Shown here: piece after piece, positions 31,502-41,960 of the stretch | Position numbering within the stretch: the stretch's first letter is position 1 | Layout of the letters: each line of letters begins with the position of its first letter | From: Dugong dugon | Taxonomy: Eukaryota; Chordata; Mammalia; Sirenia; Dugongidae | Assembly: GCA_030035585.1 (NCBI GenBank) | Contig: CM057466.1 | Location: 113,772,182-113,836,181 of the forward strand | Reading direction: 5' to 3' | Length of the DNA stretch: 64,000 nucleotides | Made by a program: the position numbers and the translations under genes | The notes under the pieces: generated by a model | What the model was told of the DNA's origin: nothing | Seen by the model: the letters and a program-made list of their open reading frames with translations, nothing else | The model's database searches: none

Positions 31502-31793
31502 TTTCTGATTACTGTAGGTGCATAATATTAATTTAATGATTAAGGTATTGCTGTGTAGTCAAATTTTACAGTACAAAATCTCCCTTTATGTGGGAGCAAT
31601 TGCATTTGCACCATCCAAATCATCTTCCAGGGTTGGATGAGTTTATGATTGGTGATCTGTTTGGAGAGGATATGACGGAATCTCTCGTCTTCTTTCCAGA
31701 TACCAGAGCCATCATTCCCAATGTCTGTAGGGTTCACCTAGTGCAGGCACACATACTCAGGAATACTTGGAAGGGTTTGTTAAATGTAGATTG

Positions 31794-32690
31794 TATTAGT
31801 TCCCTAGGGCTGCCGTAACAAAGTACACAAACTGAGTGGATTAACCCTTTAATGGTTACTAGTGGATAAACCCACCACTCACTTTTTCCGCACTTCCTGG
31901 GCCAAGGTACCTGTACAGCCCACTCTAAATCAAACTGATAACGATTTTATGTACAGCAAATGCAACGCTTATTTAGTATTTTATGTGCATTTTTGGGAAG
32001 TTGAGTAAGATAGTTTATGGCTCAAGAGTAACTAGGAAGTGTGATGCACTTCCTGAGCTATGGTACCAATAGATACCACATTTGTGATGTGCTTCATGGA
32101 ACGTGATACCAGTATGGCTCGCTTGCAGTTGGTACCCCATTTTTTCAAATAATAAAAGACTACAACAATGATTCAGCATCCATTCCGTTAGTGAAAAAAA
32201 CATGGCATCCCCAAAAAATTCCAAAAAGGAAAAAAAAAAAAAACAAACCCCAATTCACCCATGAAAGGATTAAAACAATAGGAATTTATGCTCTCATAGT
32301 CTGGAGGACTTGTTAGCAGGATTGGTTCCTTCAGGATGCTCTAGGGGAGAATGTATTTCCTTGCCTTTTTCGGCTTCTGAAGGTTGCCTGCATTCCTTGG
32401 CTCATGGCTCCTTCCTCCAGCTTCAAAGGTAGCAACATGACATCTCTCTGTCCGTTCTTCTGTAGTCACAGTTCCCTCCAACCAGCTGGGAAAGGTTCTC
32501 TGCTTTTAAGGACCCATGTAATTAAATTGAGTTCACCTGGATAATCCAGCATACTCCCCCATCTCATGACCCTGAACTTAATCACATCTGCAAAGTACCT
32601 TTTGCCATGTAAGGTAACATGTTCACAGGTATTAGGAATAAGAACGTGTGTATCTTTGGGAGCTATTATTCTGCTTACTACAATCTGCTA
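31794..32690 (-). mobile_element. MLT1-like LTR split by a piggyBac-like MITE
   Basis: Left: TGTATTAGTTCCCTAGGGCT, CCGTAACAAAGTACACAAAC, TGAGTGGATTAA. Right, from 32274: AACAATAGGAATTTATGCTC, TCTGGAGGACTTGTTAGCAG, TAATCACATCTGCAAAGTAC, ending near CTGCTTACTACAATCT. Removing 31845-32273 restores a normal MLT1 reading ...GTGGATTAAAACAATAGG. Solitary, no internal retroviral DNA. Confidence 0.88.
31845..32269. mobile_element. piggyBac-like MITE, 425 bp, at a TTAA site
   Basis: The element lies between two TTAA (31841-31844, 32270-32273). Ends are CCCTTTAATGG and, on the opposite strand, TCCTTTCATGG (9 of 11 match), the CCCTTT-type terminus known for piggyBac elements. It has no ORF of useful length, so it would need a transposase supplied in trans. 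Inside, GCACTTCCTGGGCCAAGGTA and GCACTTCCTGAGCTATGGTA form diverged direct repeats. An A-run (about 14 bases) lies at 32230-32243. Species-level family unknown to me. Confidence 0.85.
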
Positions 32691-32879
32691 TACCAAACGA
32701 TACATTGTAACTATTTTGTGTTAGACATCAGTTATTATTTTAAAGTGAAGAAAGATAAGACGAAAGTATTTTATATTTACATTCATTATGACCATTTCCA
32801 GGGCTCTTCATTTCTTTGTGAAAATTGCAAATATCTATTTGGTATCATGCTCTTTCCACCTGAAGAACTTTTTTAAAAC
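32691..32879. other. Unassigned AT-rich sequence
   Basis: Short stretch between the MLT1 LTR and old LINE sequence. Nothing recognised. Confidence 0.4.
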
Positions 32880-33400
32880 ATTTATTATAAGAAGATCTGC
32901 TGGAAATGAATTTTCTCAGCTTTTTCTTTTTTGCAAACATCTTTATTTCACCTTTTTTTGAAAGGTATTTTCTCTGGAGGTAGAATTCTATCTGACAGTT
33001 CTTTTCTCTTTCAGTATTTTAAAGATGTCTTCAGACTTACATTACTTTTGAGAAGTATGCTGTAATTCTTTGCTCATCTATGAAACATAATATTTCTGTT
33101 CTCTGCTTTCAAGATTTTCTATCTTTTTTATTTTCAACAGTTTGATGATGTTTTTGGTTGTTCTGCTCAGGATTTTCTGAGCTTCTAGGTCTGCGGTTTT
33201 TTTCCTTCTTTAATTTTGAAAAATATTTCTTCTATTGTTTCTCACTATTCCTCCTCTAGAAACCAATTACACATATGTTAGACTGTTTGAATTTTGATTT
33301 TTTTTCTTTTCTCACTCTCGTTTCTCTCTGTCTTTCAGCTTGTATAAGTTCTATTGACCTAGCTTTAAGTTCACAGTTTCTTTGCTCAGCTGTACCTAGT
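32880..33400 (-). mobile_element. Old L1-related sequence
   Basis: GTATTTTCTCTGGAGGTAGA, TTTAAAGATGTCTTCAGACT, TTTCAAGATTTTCTATCTTT, ATTTCTTCTATTGTTTCTCA and ACCAATTACACATATGTTAG follow a T-rich old L1 (L1M) segment that also occurs at 55985-57390. Orientation by comparison with that copy. No ORF survives. Confidence 0.6.
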
Positions 33401-33596
33401 TGGAGGAGGTGCAGGAAATTCTTTTCCCTTCCACTTCCACCAGGGATACGAGGTAGAGTTTGGCTATCTTGGGGAGAAGGGGAAGAAACACTGAGAAAGT
33501 CCAACCCCCATGGCCCAGGTGCACAGGGCCTGCCTAAAACTGAGGCTGGACTAGGAGGACAGAGTCACCTCCCCATTCCTGCCTTTACTATGAGCT
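33401..33596. other. Unassigned GC-richer sequence
   Basis: Possibly the continuation of the old L1. Not recognised. Confidence 0.35.
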
Positions 33597-33935
33597 TGTT
33601 GTTGTGAGCTGCCATTTTTGAGTTGGTCTCTGACCAATGGTGACCCCATGCGCAAGGGAACAAAATGCTGTCTGGTGCCATCCCCATAACTGGTTTCAGA
33701 TAGGACCGTTGTGATCCATAGGGTTTTGATTGGTTGATTTTCAGAAGTAGATTGCCTGGCCTTTCTTAGTCCGTCTTAGTCTGGAAGCTCTGATGAAACC
33801 TATTCAGCTTCATAGCAACACACAAGCCTCCACTGCCACACAGATGGTGGCTGCACATGAGGTGCATTGGCCAGGAATTGAATCCAGGTGTCCTGCACGG
33901 AAGGTGAGAATTCTACCGCTGAGACACCATTGCCC
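33597..33935 (-). mobile_element. SINE with tRNA-Gly-like head and RTE-related body
   Basis: On the minus strand the 5' end reads GGTGTCTCAGCGGTAGAATT, CTCACCTTCCGTGCAGG, CCTGGATTCAATTCCTGGCC: a tRNA-Gly-like leader with A box (TCAGCGGTAGAATTCTC) and B box (GATTCAATTCC). The body (GGCTTGTGTGTTGCTATGAA, CAGAGCTTCCAGACTAAGAC) matches the block at the 5' side of RTE copies at 42470 and 48300. The 3' end is an AfroSINE/RTE-like ATGGGGTCACCATTGGTCAG with a CAACAACA tail. About 339 bp, unlike the standard AfroSINE head. Confidence 0.82.
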
Positions 33936-34020
33936 CCATTTAGTGCTGGGTAAAAGCAACAGCAGTCTACTACTTGGGGAGGAGCATAAGCTTGGAGAAA
34001 GACCCCGTCTGTATTCAGGC

Positions 34021-34178
34021 GAAGCCCTGGTAGTATGGTGGTTAAGAGCTATGGCTGCTAACCAAAAGGTCGGCAGTACGAATCCACCTTGGAAACCCTA
34101 TGGGGCAGTTCTACTCTGTCCTATTAGGTTGCTATGAGTTGGAATCGACTTGAGGCAACGGGTGTGGGTTTTTCTTTG
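34021..34178 (+). mobile_element. AfroSINE, short form, forward
   Basis: GAAGCCCTGGTAGTATGGTG head, GGTCGGCAGTACGAATCC, CTTGGAAACCCTATGGGGCA, GAGTTGGAATCGACTTGAGG, then TTTTTCTTTGG. It lacks the CAGCTGCTCC link before CTTGGAAACC. Confidence 0.94.
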
Positions 34179-34708
34179 GTGTTCAGGTACCCAGAGCCTG
34201 CTGAAAGCCGAGGCTGGAGAAGGGGCACGGTGGAAAACCCACCAGCATTCCAGGCTCCACTCCAAGCAAGAGGTAACAGCAGCCCACTGGCTTTCTACAT
34301 TCCAACCAAAAGAAAAACTTCTACTGCGTCATATTTTGCTTAAATAAATCACTAGCACCGAGATTAGAAGTGTACAAAGAACCATATTTCAAGGTTTAGT
34401 AATTTATGCATGCATGCAGGTATTTAGAAGTACTCAAGCACTTTATATCTTAGGTCATGGCACTCCAATTTCTCAGTAGGTATTTTTCATTTTAGAGCTT
34501 AAAGTTCTATTTTTGTTATCTTTTCTGAAATTCTCAAATGAGGAAAAAAGAAGTTATGGACTTTTACACATGAAAGGTGAGTAAAATATCTTTATTAGAT
34601 AAAAGTCAAGGGCATAATAATTTACTCTAGTTCCTCTAATGAAAATGTCAACTCATTTTGAGGTTATTCAATAAGTAAATGATAGAACAGTTTTTAATAA
34701 TGGTATGA
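34179..34708. other. No gene seen; unassigned sequence
   Basis: No recognised repeat. A 60-70 codon frame overlaps the preceding SINE and is not a gene. Confidence 0.45.
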
Positions 34709-34724
34709 TATAGTAGTTTAAGGA

Positions 34725-34919
34725 ACCCTGGTGGTGCAGTGGTTGAAACGATTGACTGCTAACCAAAAGGTCGGCAGTTCAAAACCACCAGTGGCTCCAC
34801 AGGAAAAAGACTCAGCGGTCTGCTTTTGCAGAGATTTACAGCCTTGGAAACCCTATGGGGCACTTCTACTCTGTCCTATCGTGTCGCTATGAGTTGGAAT
34901 TGACTCAACGGCAATGGAT
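34725..34919 (+). mobile_element. AfroSINE, full length, forward
   Basis: It is flanked by TATAGTAGTTTAAGGA (34709-34724) and TATAGTAGTCTTAAGGA (34920-34936), a duplication with one inserted base. Head GGTGGTGCAGTGGTTGAAAC, body GCCTTGGAAACCCTATGGGG, end TTGACTCAACGGCAATGG. Confidence 0.96.
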
Positions 34920-34936
34920 TATAGTAGTCTTAAGGA

Positions 34937-35439
34937 AAAACAGCCACGCATATTCAACAAATCTGGCATAAATGGGTAAAATGACTTACTATTATCCTAA
35001 ATGTTTTTTCCCAGAAGAAAATTTCAACTTAATCCAGTATGTGCGTGCAAGTGTGTGTACATATGTAAGTTCTTGTCATCAGAATAAAGAAGATGGTTTA
35101 ATTAATGATCTGGATATATTAATGATAACCTCCATTTTATCCAGGGCTTTCTAAAACTAGAATTATATTTGAATTATGTCTATGTTCTTGCCACTCAGTA
35201 CTAAGATTATTTTATTACACTTTCATATGCAAGCTTTAAAAGCTAAATCATCTTTCTAATTACCACAATTATCCGCACATAATTTAGGCCAAATCTGAAG
35301 AACTTTTTAGCTTACAATTTTTAGTTAATTACTGGCAGCGTACGACCTACAAATGAGTTGGATTCTAAAAGTTCATGAGTGAGTGAGTAACTTGCATGAC
35401 TTTGGGTATTTTCCTACAGAAACAGTATTATATGGAGGT
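34937..35439. other. No gene seen; AT-rich unique sequence
   Basis: No recognised repeat or gene. Confidence 0.45.
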
Positions 35440-36010
35440 TCTATCTCTGGGCCTGCAAACAGCATCCTTTTATACATCCATTTTTATTTCTCCTGGGAAA
35501 ATAACTTGCTACAAGATTGCTGGGTCATAGGGTAGACATATAGTTAATTTTATAGAAAAACTGAAAAACTAATTTCCATAGTAGTTGCGATTATTTCACA
35601 GTCCCGTCAGCCAAGTATGACAGTTCCAGTTGCTCCAGTTCCTCATAATACTTGCCACTGCCAGTCTTTTAAATTCTAGCCCTTAGTGTTATGAGGTGGC
35701 ATATGTTTGTTGGCGGTGCATTTTCGTTTTGATGTGTCGGTACAAGAATTTTGCCCATTTGTAAAACTGCGGCGTTTATATTTTGAGTTATAGACACACT
35801 TCATCTATTCTAGATACAAGACCTTTGTCAGATTTTTGTATGGAGAATATTTTCTCCCAGTCTGTAGTTTGCTTATTTATTTTCTTAAGGGTGTCTTTTG
35901 AAGAACAGAAGTTCTTAAGGTTAATGAAGTCCAATGTATCAATGTTTTTCTTTCACATACAGTCATTTTTTAAATCTGGTTTAAGATATCTTTGCATATC
36001 CTAAGTTGGT
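35440..36010 (-). mobile_element. Old L1M fragment (ORF2 C-terminal region), reverse
   Basis: GATTGCTGGGTCATAGGGTA, CAGTTCCAGTTGCTCCAGTT, GATACAAGACCTTTGTCAGA, ATTTTCTCCCAGTCTGTAGT and GTGTCTTTTGAAGAACAGAA are the reverse of a classical L1 ORF2 C-terminal segment. Heavily mutated. Confidence 0.85.
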
Positions 36011-36124
36011 GAAGATAATCTGCTATGATTTTTTTTTATAGATGTTACATATTTTTAGCTTTTATGTTTAGATTTATGAACAAGGCTGCACAGTGAAGTT
36101 CTCAGACTCAAAGTGAGATTCCAA

Positions 36125-36265
36125 CACGATTCCAGTAGTTGTCAGCCTCGGCTACATTAGAGTCATTTAGGGGGAGATTTTAGAAATCAGTACTCAAGCT
36201 TCCCCCTGGACTGATTACATTGGCGTTTGAAAGCCCCCTGCCCCCATCCAGGGAATCCCAGTGTG
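36125..36265. mobile_element. MER5-like hAT fragment
   Basis: GTTGTCAGCCTCGGCTACAT, TAGAGTCATTTAGGGGGAGA and CAGGGAATCCCAGTGTGC resemble hAT MER5/MER20-type elements. Diverged. Confidence 0.5.
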
Positions 36266-36566
36266 CAGCTGAGGTAGAGTGTCCCTGTCCTAGACCCTCT
36301 GCCTGGGAAGTGGGACATCTGCATGGGCTTGCTTCTACCGGGCACGTGCACACAGCCCTCACTTGAGCTCCCCAGGGGCTCTGGCTCTGAGAGGACCCCT
36401 TCCCACCAAGATCAGCTTTCCACGCAGGCACTGATCAGAGTCTGCCTCCAGGATGCACTGCTTCACCCACACAGGGACCTTGTTCTGAGCAGGGCTTCAG
36501 ACCACCTCCAACAGGCTTGTGCACAGGGCAAACCTGCCCCATGACAGTATCTACTGGAGCACTGGT
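36266..36566. other. No gene seen; GC-richer unique sequence
   Basis: About 300 bp of CCC/AGG-rich sequence. Frames on both strands lack any recognised domain. Confidence 0.45.
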
Positions 36567-36745
36567 GCTTAAGCGAGCCTGCACAATGGAATTGCATGGG
36601 GAACTTGAACAATTCCTGGCGCCTGGATCCCACTCATAGAAGTTTCCATTTCACTGGTATGCGGTGTGGCTGGACTGGAGGAGTTTGGGAAGTCTCCCAG
36701 GTGAATCTAATGTACACTGAAGAGCCACAGCACTAAATCTGCCCT
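36567..36745. mobile_element. Possible MER5/MER20-like hAT fragment
   Basis: GAATTGCATGGGGAACTTGA, GGCGCCTGGATCCCACTC and CTCCCAGGTGAATCTAATGT resemble an internal and terminal portion of MER5-type MITEs. Low similarity. Confidence 0.4.
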
Positions 36746-36764
36746 GGCACAGTCACTGGCAACA

Positions 36765-36925
36765 GTGACTCTTAAGATCTGGTGTAGATCAGAATCATCT
36801 GGAGGGCTGGTGAGACCATGATGCTGGGCCCACCCCTAGGGTTTCTGATTCTGTGGGCCTGTAGCAGGGCACGAGGATCTGCATTTATAACCAGTTTCCA
36901 GGGGAGCCAGTCCTGGCGCTGTGTT
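36765..36925 (+). mobile_element. MER5A-like hAT MITE
   Basis: GATCAGAATCATCTGGAGGG, CTGGGCCCACCCCTAGGGTT, TCTGATTCTGTGGGCCTGTA and GATCTGCATTTATAACCAGT follow MER5A in forward order. Confidence 0.75.
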
Positions 36926-37604
36926 TTTGGGAACACTGTCTGTATGATCTATGGGAAAGCTGCTCATCTTCTCTCTCACGAAAGAAGTTTGATAGGCATC
37001 ACTGACTTCCAGAGGAAGGGGGATGCTTAAGATCCCCCCCTTGGACCTTCAGGATGAAGGTGCAGAGAAGATGGATGAAAATGCAGTGTACTACAAGTGA
37101 TGGAGCTAAGGGTGAGGCTTTGGGTAAAAAAGCTCTGCATTCCCTGTGAAATGCTCTATTCTTTTTCTTTTTTTCTGTATTTGTTTCTTGGGATTTGCCT
37201 TCTTTGAAATCTCTTCTGTTCTGCTGGTGTGATAACAGGATAGGGTTTTTCTTGCTTGAATGGAAGGTCTTTATCTGTGCTCCCGAGAAAGCCAATTGTG
37301 AAATAAGGTGGGATTTAGACCAAGGTTGGCGGGTACCCAGCTACAGCTGCCTGTGTTTCCTTTCATATATGATCACCCCTATGAGTCCTGCTTCTCCGGC
37401 CTCTCCTTGCCGTTAGAGGAGAAACATCTCAGGCCCGAGCTGGTGTGGAGTCCTGCTTCCATGGCGTCACCTCAATATTCTGGGCTCCCAGCTCTTCCGG
37501 AAACTGCTCCGGGCCCTAGGCCAAGAGGTCCATATACACACACTTCTTAAAGAGTGCGTTTGGCTGGGCTGGAGGAGGCCAGCGGAGCACAGGCCGAGCG
37601 CGGA
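36926..37604. other. No gene seen; unassigned sequence
   Basis: About 680 bp without a recognised repeat. Frames at 37195-37550 have no recognisable product. Confidence 0.45.
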
Positions 37605-37760
37605 GGTTCCAGAGTCAGGCTGTGCAGTGCGAACTCTGTACTCACTGTGTTCCAGCTACGTGATGTGGGATAGTTAGTTGACATATTGGTGTCTTCATTC
37701 GGTAGTAAAATAGAGATAGTGACCATCACACAGCGTTGTAATGAGTATCTCAGGGACTTA
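37605..37760 (+). mobile_element. MIR fragment
   Basis: CAGAGTCAGGCTGTGCAGTG, CCAGCTACGTGATGTGGGAT, GTGTCTTCATTCGGTAGTAA and CAGCGTTGTAATGAGTATCT follow MIR order. Confidence 0.78.
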
Positions 37761-37775
37761 AAGAAAGCAAAACAA

Positions 37776-37832
37776 TAGAGTCACTATGAGTCGGAATCAA
37801 TGCAACCGCAACGGGTGTTTTTTTTTTTTTTT
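37776..37832 (+). mobile_element. AfroSINE 3' end, forward
   Basis: GAGTCACTATGAGTCGGAAT, CAACCGCAACGGGTG, then about 15 T's. It lies tail to tail against the reverse SINE that follows, so the two can form an inverted repeat. Confidence 0.88.
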
Positions 37833-38021
37833 TGCTTTGCCGTCCAGTGGATTCCAACTCAAAAGGATCCCAGAGGACAGAGGAGAACTGCCCCCATAGG
37901 GTTTCCGAGGCTGTAATCTTCAGGTATGATTATTATGTCTTCCTCCTGCGGAGCAGCTGGTAGAACCGCCCACCTTCCATAGCAGCCGAGCATTTTAACC
38001 ATAGCACCACCAGGGCTCCTT
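37833..38021 (-). mobile_element. AfroSINE, full length, reverse
   Basis: GTCCAGTGGATTCCAACTCA, CCCCCATAGGGTTTCCGAGG, CTTCCTCCTGCGGAGCAGCT, head CATAGCACCACCAGGGCTCC. Confidence 0.94.
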
Positions 38022-39989
38022 CTCAGGACTAGCACATAAAAAGCATACAGCTCAGTAGCTACTTATGGCAGCATCCCATCCTTCTCTCTGAGCCTCTTCT
38101 TGGGGTAGCTTCATCTGCTTGAGGTGCCTGGTTAAGGGATTGGGGATTCTAGACCACAGACTAGCGTTGTTTTTTTATTTCACTTAATTATGGTCAACAT
38201 TATCTTTCCATACATATCCCCCATCCTTGTAGTAAGACCATAGCATCCTCGCCTGCCTCCTCAACTGCCTGCAGTGGAAGTATTGATCTTTTCATCCATT
38301 CCCTCCACCCGACCAACCTGCCGAGGCTTTAAGTCATTTTATTTAGAACTGGGGCTGAGAGAGGGTGTACTTAGGGCGGGTTGCTCGACTAATCCAAGCC
38401 CGTGAGACCTTGTCCATCACGAGTCTGGATGAACAAGATAATTAGAGAATCGCAGCTGTCTGTAGAGTTTTTTTTGTTTGCTCTCTGCAGGAGCAAAATC
38501 GAACAGGTGCAGAAAATGTACTTCTCTGTCTTGCTCTGAAAAAAGGGAAGCTTTCATTCGTTCATAGAGCCACCTGTGTGGCATCTGTGACATATTTTGC
38601 ATGTCTCTTATTATCCCCTGACAGTTACAAATGCCTCTGTGATAAGATTAACATTTAGAACCCTAAGGACTTAACAGCTTTTTTAAGAGAAGCCAGGGAA
38701 GGAAAGCTCTCAGGCATAATCAGGGTGTATTAGGAGCCCGATCCCCCTAATTAGAGCAGGTAGACTGAGATGTTGTCAAGGCCTGGAAAAGCTCTGGGAG
38801 GAGCACGTTAGCAGACAGCACCTGGCAACAGAGCTGACGGCTATGCTACACTTCTCAGAATTGGCTCTCTTCTGCTAAATAACAATTGGTGGGAGCCATT
38901 GAGTGTGGACCAAAGACGGTTGTGATTAATGTCCTTGGAGGTCAGCTCCAAATGAACACATGGAGCACAGTGGTTTCAATAATCATGCTGGCATGTGATT
39001 CATGGAACAAGAAGTGCCCTTGTGACTATGAGAGGTCCCTGTCACTCCCCTCACATGAGGGGGCAGCGCACGAGTTTGGGATCAAACTCGCTTTCCTTTG
39101 CGACGATCTGGAGCTTGACATAAAAGAGAGTCAGGTGGTTTGAAAGGTTAAGCTATGATGGCATCCGTTCCAGTCGGCCTCACTGAGGGCAAGAGAAAGG
39201 TGAATGAGGATAAGGCTGCTCTGACACTGGGCTAATCTACAGAGGCGACACTCTGAGGGAGGAGAAATATTTCTCAGAAGAATGACACTTCACACAGTTT
39301 ACAGTGCAAGCTCCTAGAATGCCAGGACACTGTACTCTAGTTTTCCAAATTAATGCAGTTCCCTGAGTTAAAGACTTCTCCTCTCCTCTTCAAGATGATC
39401 TATTTATGTAGTTGTATCCAACCCTAGTAAAAGGAAGGTTGGTTGCTCTCATGAGCCTGGGCGCAGGACTGGATCAAACAATGGTGAGAGAAGGACCATT
39501 GGGTGTGGTTGTTGTGTGTGGATACCACAGTGTGTGCAGTGACTCAGATAGTTCTTATCCTGGGTGGGTTTTGGGGAAGGTGTAAACAAGAGAAGGAGCT
39601 GAAATCTGCTTCTGAGTGCACACAGGGATAACATGAGACGAGGGCTTGAGCCCATGGAATTTAAAACCTCAGTGATAGGGGAAAACCCTGGGGATGGATG
39701 AGGACAAACGCCCTTCGTGGTGCAGCAAAGTTCCAAGGTGATATTTGGGGTTCATGCAACTTTGCATAGTCTTAACTGCTATAAAAATTATATTTTTCTA
39801 TATTTCTCAAAGAGTACCTTTCCTACACTGCCCTACATAATCTGCCTGGTTGCCTTGTGTGGTAGACTTCTATTTTGGCTTCTCTAGCTAACAACAGGGC
39901 CCAAATATGAGATAAAACATATAAGATTAGCAACAGGGTTATGGGGAGTAAGATAAAGATACGTATTTAAATACAGAAATAATTCAGAC
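38022..39989. other. No gene seen; longest repeat-free stretch of the middle
   Basis: Nearly 2 kb in which I recognise no mobile element. 38380-39140 has balanced composition and several TAATTA-type homeodomain-like cores (CTAATTAGAGC at 38748-38758, GATAATTAGAGAA near 38439). It could hold conserved non-coding elements, but sequence alone cannot show it. Confidence 0.45.
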
Positions 39990-40275
39990 ATATAATGCAC
40001 ATAAAGTACAGGACACTTCACCCAGCTTTAGTAGTTCTCTTGATTTTATCTCATGTATTCTCACCCCCAGAACATTTTTTTTTTTTTTTAAACTGGAGTA
40101 CTTTATAACAAATTCCAGATACCATGATTTCAAAGAGAAATATCTTCATTTATTTTTAACAGCGAGGGGTGTTTTATAATACATAATCAATGTACTATCT
40201 TACACCTAAAATTTAACAATAATTCTTTAGTATCACCTACTATCCAGTCATGTTTTTATTTCCGTGGTGTGTTCG
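39990..40275. mobile_element. Old L1M-type 3'-end fragment
   Basis: CACTTCACCCAGCTTTAGTA, AACATTTTTTTT, AAATTTAACAATAATTCTTT and TATCACCTACTATCCAGTCA match the AT-rich old L1 3' UTR pattern also seen, differently diverged, at 2090-2395. Confidence 0.55.
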
Positions 40276-40739
40276 GTATTGTCGTTTACCACTGTTTTAT
40301 ACAAATCGAACTATAAAAGGCCCAGATAGTGTGCTTGGTTGACATGTTGGTTTAGTCTATTCACCTATGGCAGCAGCCTCCTCTGACCAAGCCAGGTACT
40401 TGTGGAGAAACTAGGCTGTTAACCCTGTAGATCTCCCATATTCTGGCTGAATCATCGTGGTGTTGTATCGTGTAGCCTCATCTACTGCATTTTCTGTGAG
40501 ATGGTAGGCAGTCATCATCAATAGACGGTACGCTCATTAAGCAAGAAACTGATAGGGAACTTTAAAATGAATGGATCAGGCTGGCAACACCTGAATCAAT
40601 CCGACTGTTCAATCTTAATATCAAATAGCAATACAATAATGTTCGAGGAAGCACATAGAACCACCTAGAAACTGTGTTTCCAAAATAATGTGAATTTAAT
40701 CAATATCCAGGTCTAGCTACCATCTCACAGGAAACGCGC
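40276..40739. other. No gene seen; unassigned sequence
   Basis: No repeat or gene recognised. Confidence 0.4.
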
Positions 40740-41110
40740 TATTATAATTGCTTATTATGTAGATATATTGCCAAATTCTCCTCCCTAGGGGGTTGTTTTT
40801 GCATTTCCGCCAGTAATGTTTGAGAATGGTTGTTCTCTCAACAGTCTGTCAAAAGTCTGTGTTGTCAAACTTTTTGATTTTTGCCAATTTGATAGATGAG
40901 CTCAACGATAATTGTGGTGTAGTTTTTGTTTGCATTTCTTATAAAGGTCATATTTGATCATTTTCATATGTTTAAGGTCAGTTTGCATTTCTTTTTTATT
41001 TGAACTTTATATTAATATCTCATGCCATTTTTTGTCACATTGTTATTTTTCTTAATTTTTAGAAGATCTCTATTTTGAGGATAATACACTTTGATAGACT
41101 CATTTGTGAT
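40740..41110 (-). mobile_element. Old L1/HAL1-like fragment, reverse
   Basis: ATTGCCAAATTCTCCTCCCT, TGATTTTTGCCAATTTGATA, GTTTGCATTTCTTATAAAGG and CATTTTCATATGTTTAAGGT follow the reverse ORF2-end pattern of old L1-type elements. Confidence 0.65.
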
Positions 41111-41389
41111 CATATTGATTTTGAGTGCCTATATTGCCATTTTGGTGGAGTTGTCTAGGAGAGACTTAATGAGACACGTGACTTTACAACACAATTGAGA
41201 AACCTGAATTAGAAATATAAATTTTGGAGTTATCACCATTTTTATACCCTTCAAAGCCATGCAAGTGCGTGGGATTGTCCAGGGAGTGTGTATGTGAGAG
41301 GAGAAATGAGCCAAGAGAGCATGGTGGGGAAGCTGTCATACTAAGGGACAGAGGGGGTATGATAAATGCACATGGAGTACTTTACAGGA

Positions 41390-41960
41390 CAGGAATGGTA
41401 AGTTCAAGGAGGAAGGTAGAATCAACAGTGTCAAATGAAGCAGAATGGGGTGCTAAGATGGAAAATTTTTATTGCAAATAGCAACCAAGAGGTCAGTTAA
41501 GATTTTAGTGAGAATAGGTTTTGTAGAGGAGCCCTGGTGGGGCAATGGGTAAGCGCTTGGCTGCTAACCGAGAGGTTGGTGGTTTGAACCCACCAGCCAC
41601 TCTGCAGAAGAAAGGCCTGTTGACCTGCTCCTATAAAGGTTACAGCCTAGAAAACACTACGGAGCAGTTCTACTCCCACATGGGGTGGCTTTAAGTAAAA
41701 AATTGACTCGACAGCACCTAACAACAACAGCAAGATGTTTAGCAGAGTTTTAAAGAAATGAATGAAAGCTCAGGAATTAGGGTAAGGATTAATGACTATT
41801 CTTTTTAGCAAGTTTACATGCAGAACAAAAGAAATATGACACCACTGTAGTTAGAGAGGTGCCTGCCCTCCAGGATGAGGTATAGCAAGTTGATACAAAC
41901 ATGAACATGTTTATCAGCTGAAAGAAAGACTCCATAGTGAGGGTAGTCTGAAGAACTGGA
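41390..41960 (+). repeat. Second copy of the ancient unassigned repeat, split by SINE
   Basis: GTTCAAGGAGGAAGGTAGAA, AACAGTGTCAAATGAAGCAG, AACCAAGAGGTCAGTTAAGA before the SINE and AGAGTTTTAAAGAAATGAAT after it follow the same purine-rich repeat as 10725-11410, covering a more 3' part. Confidence 0.45.
41526..41735 (+). mobile_element. AfroSINE with (AAC)n tail, forward
   Basis: GAGCCCTGGTGGGGCAATGG head, GGTGGTTTGAACCCACC B box, TATAAAGGTTACAGCCTAGA, and CAGCACCTAACAACAACAGC end: the RTE-type tail version, like 25254. Confidence 0.95.

Noticed and set aside
33860-33935. Possible tRNA-Gly gene
   Set aside because: A and B boxes are degenerate and joined to a SINE body. It is a SINE head, not a working tRNA gene.
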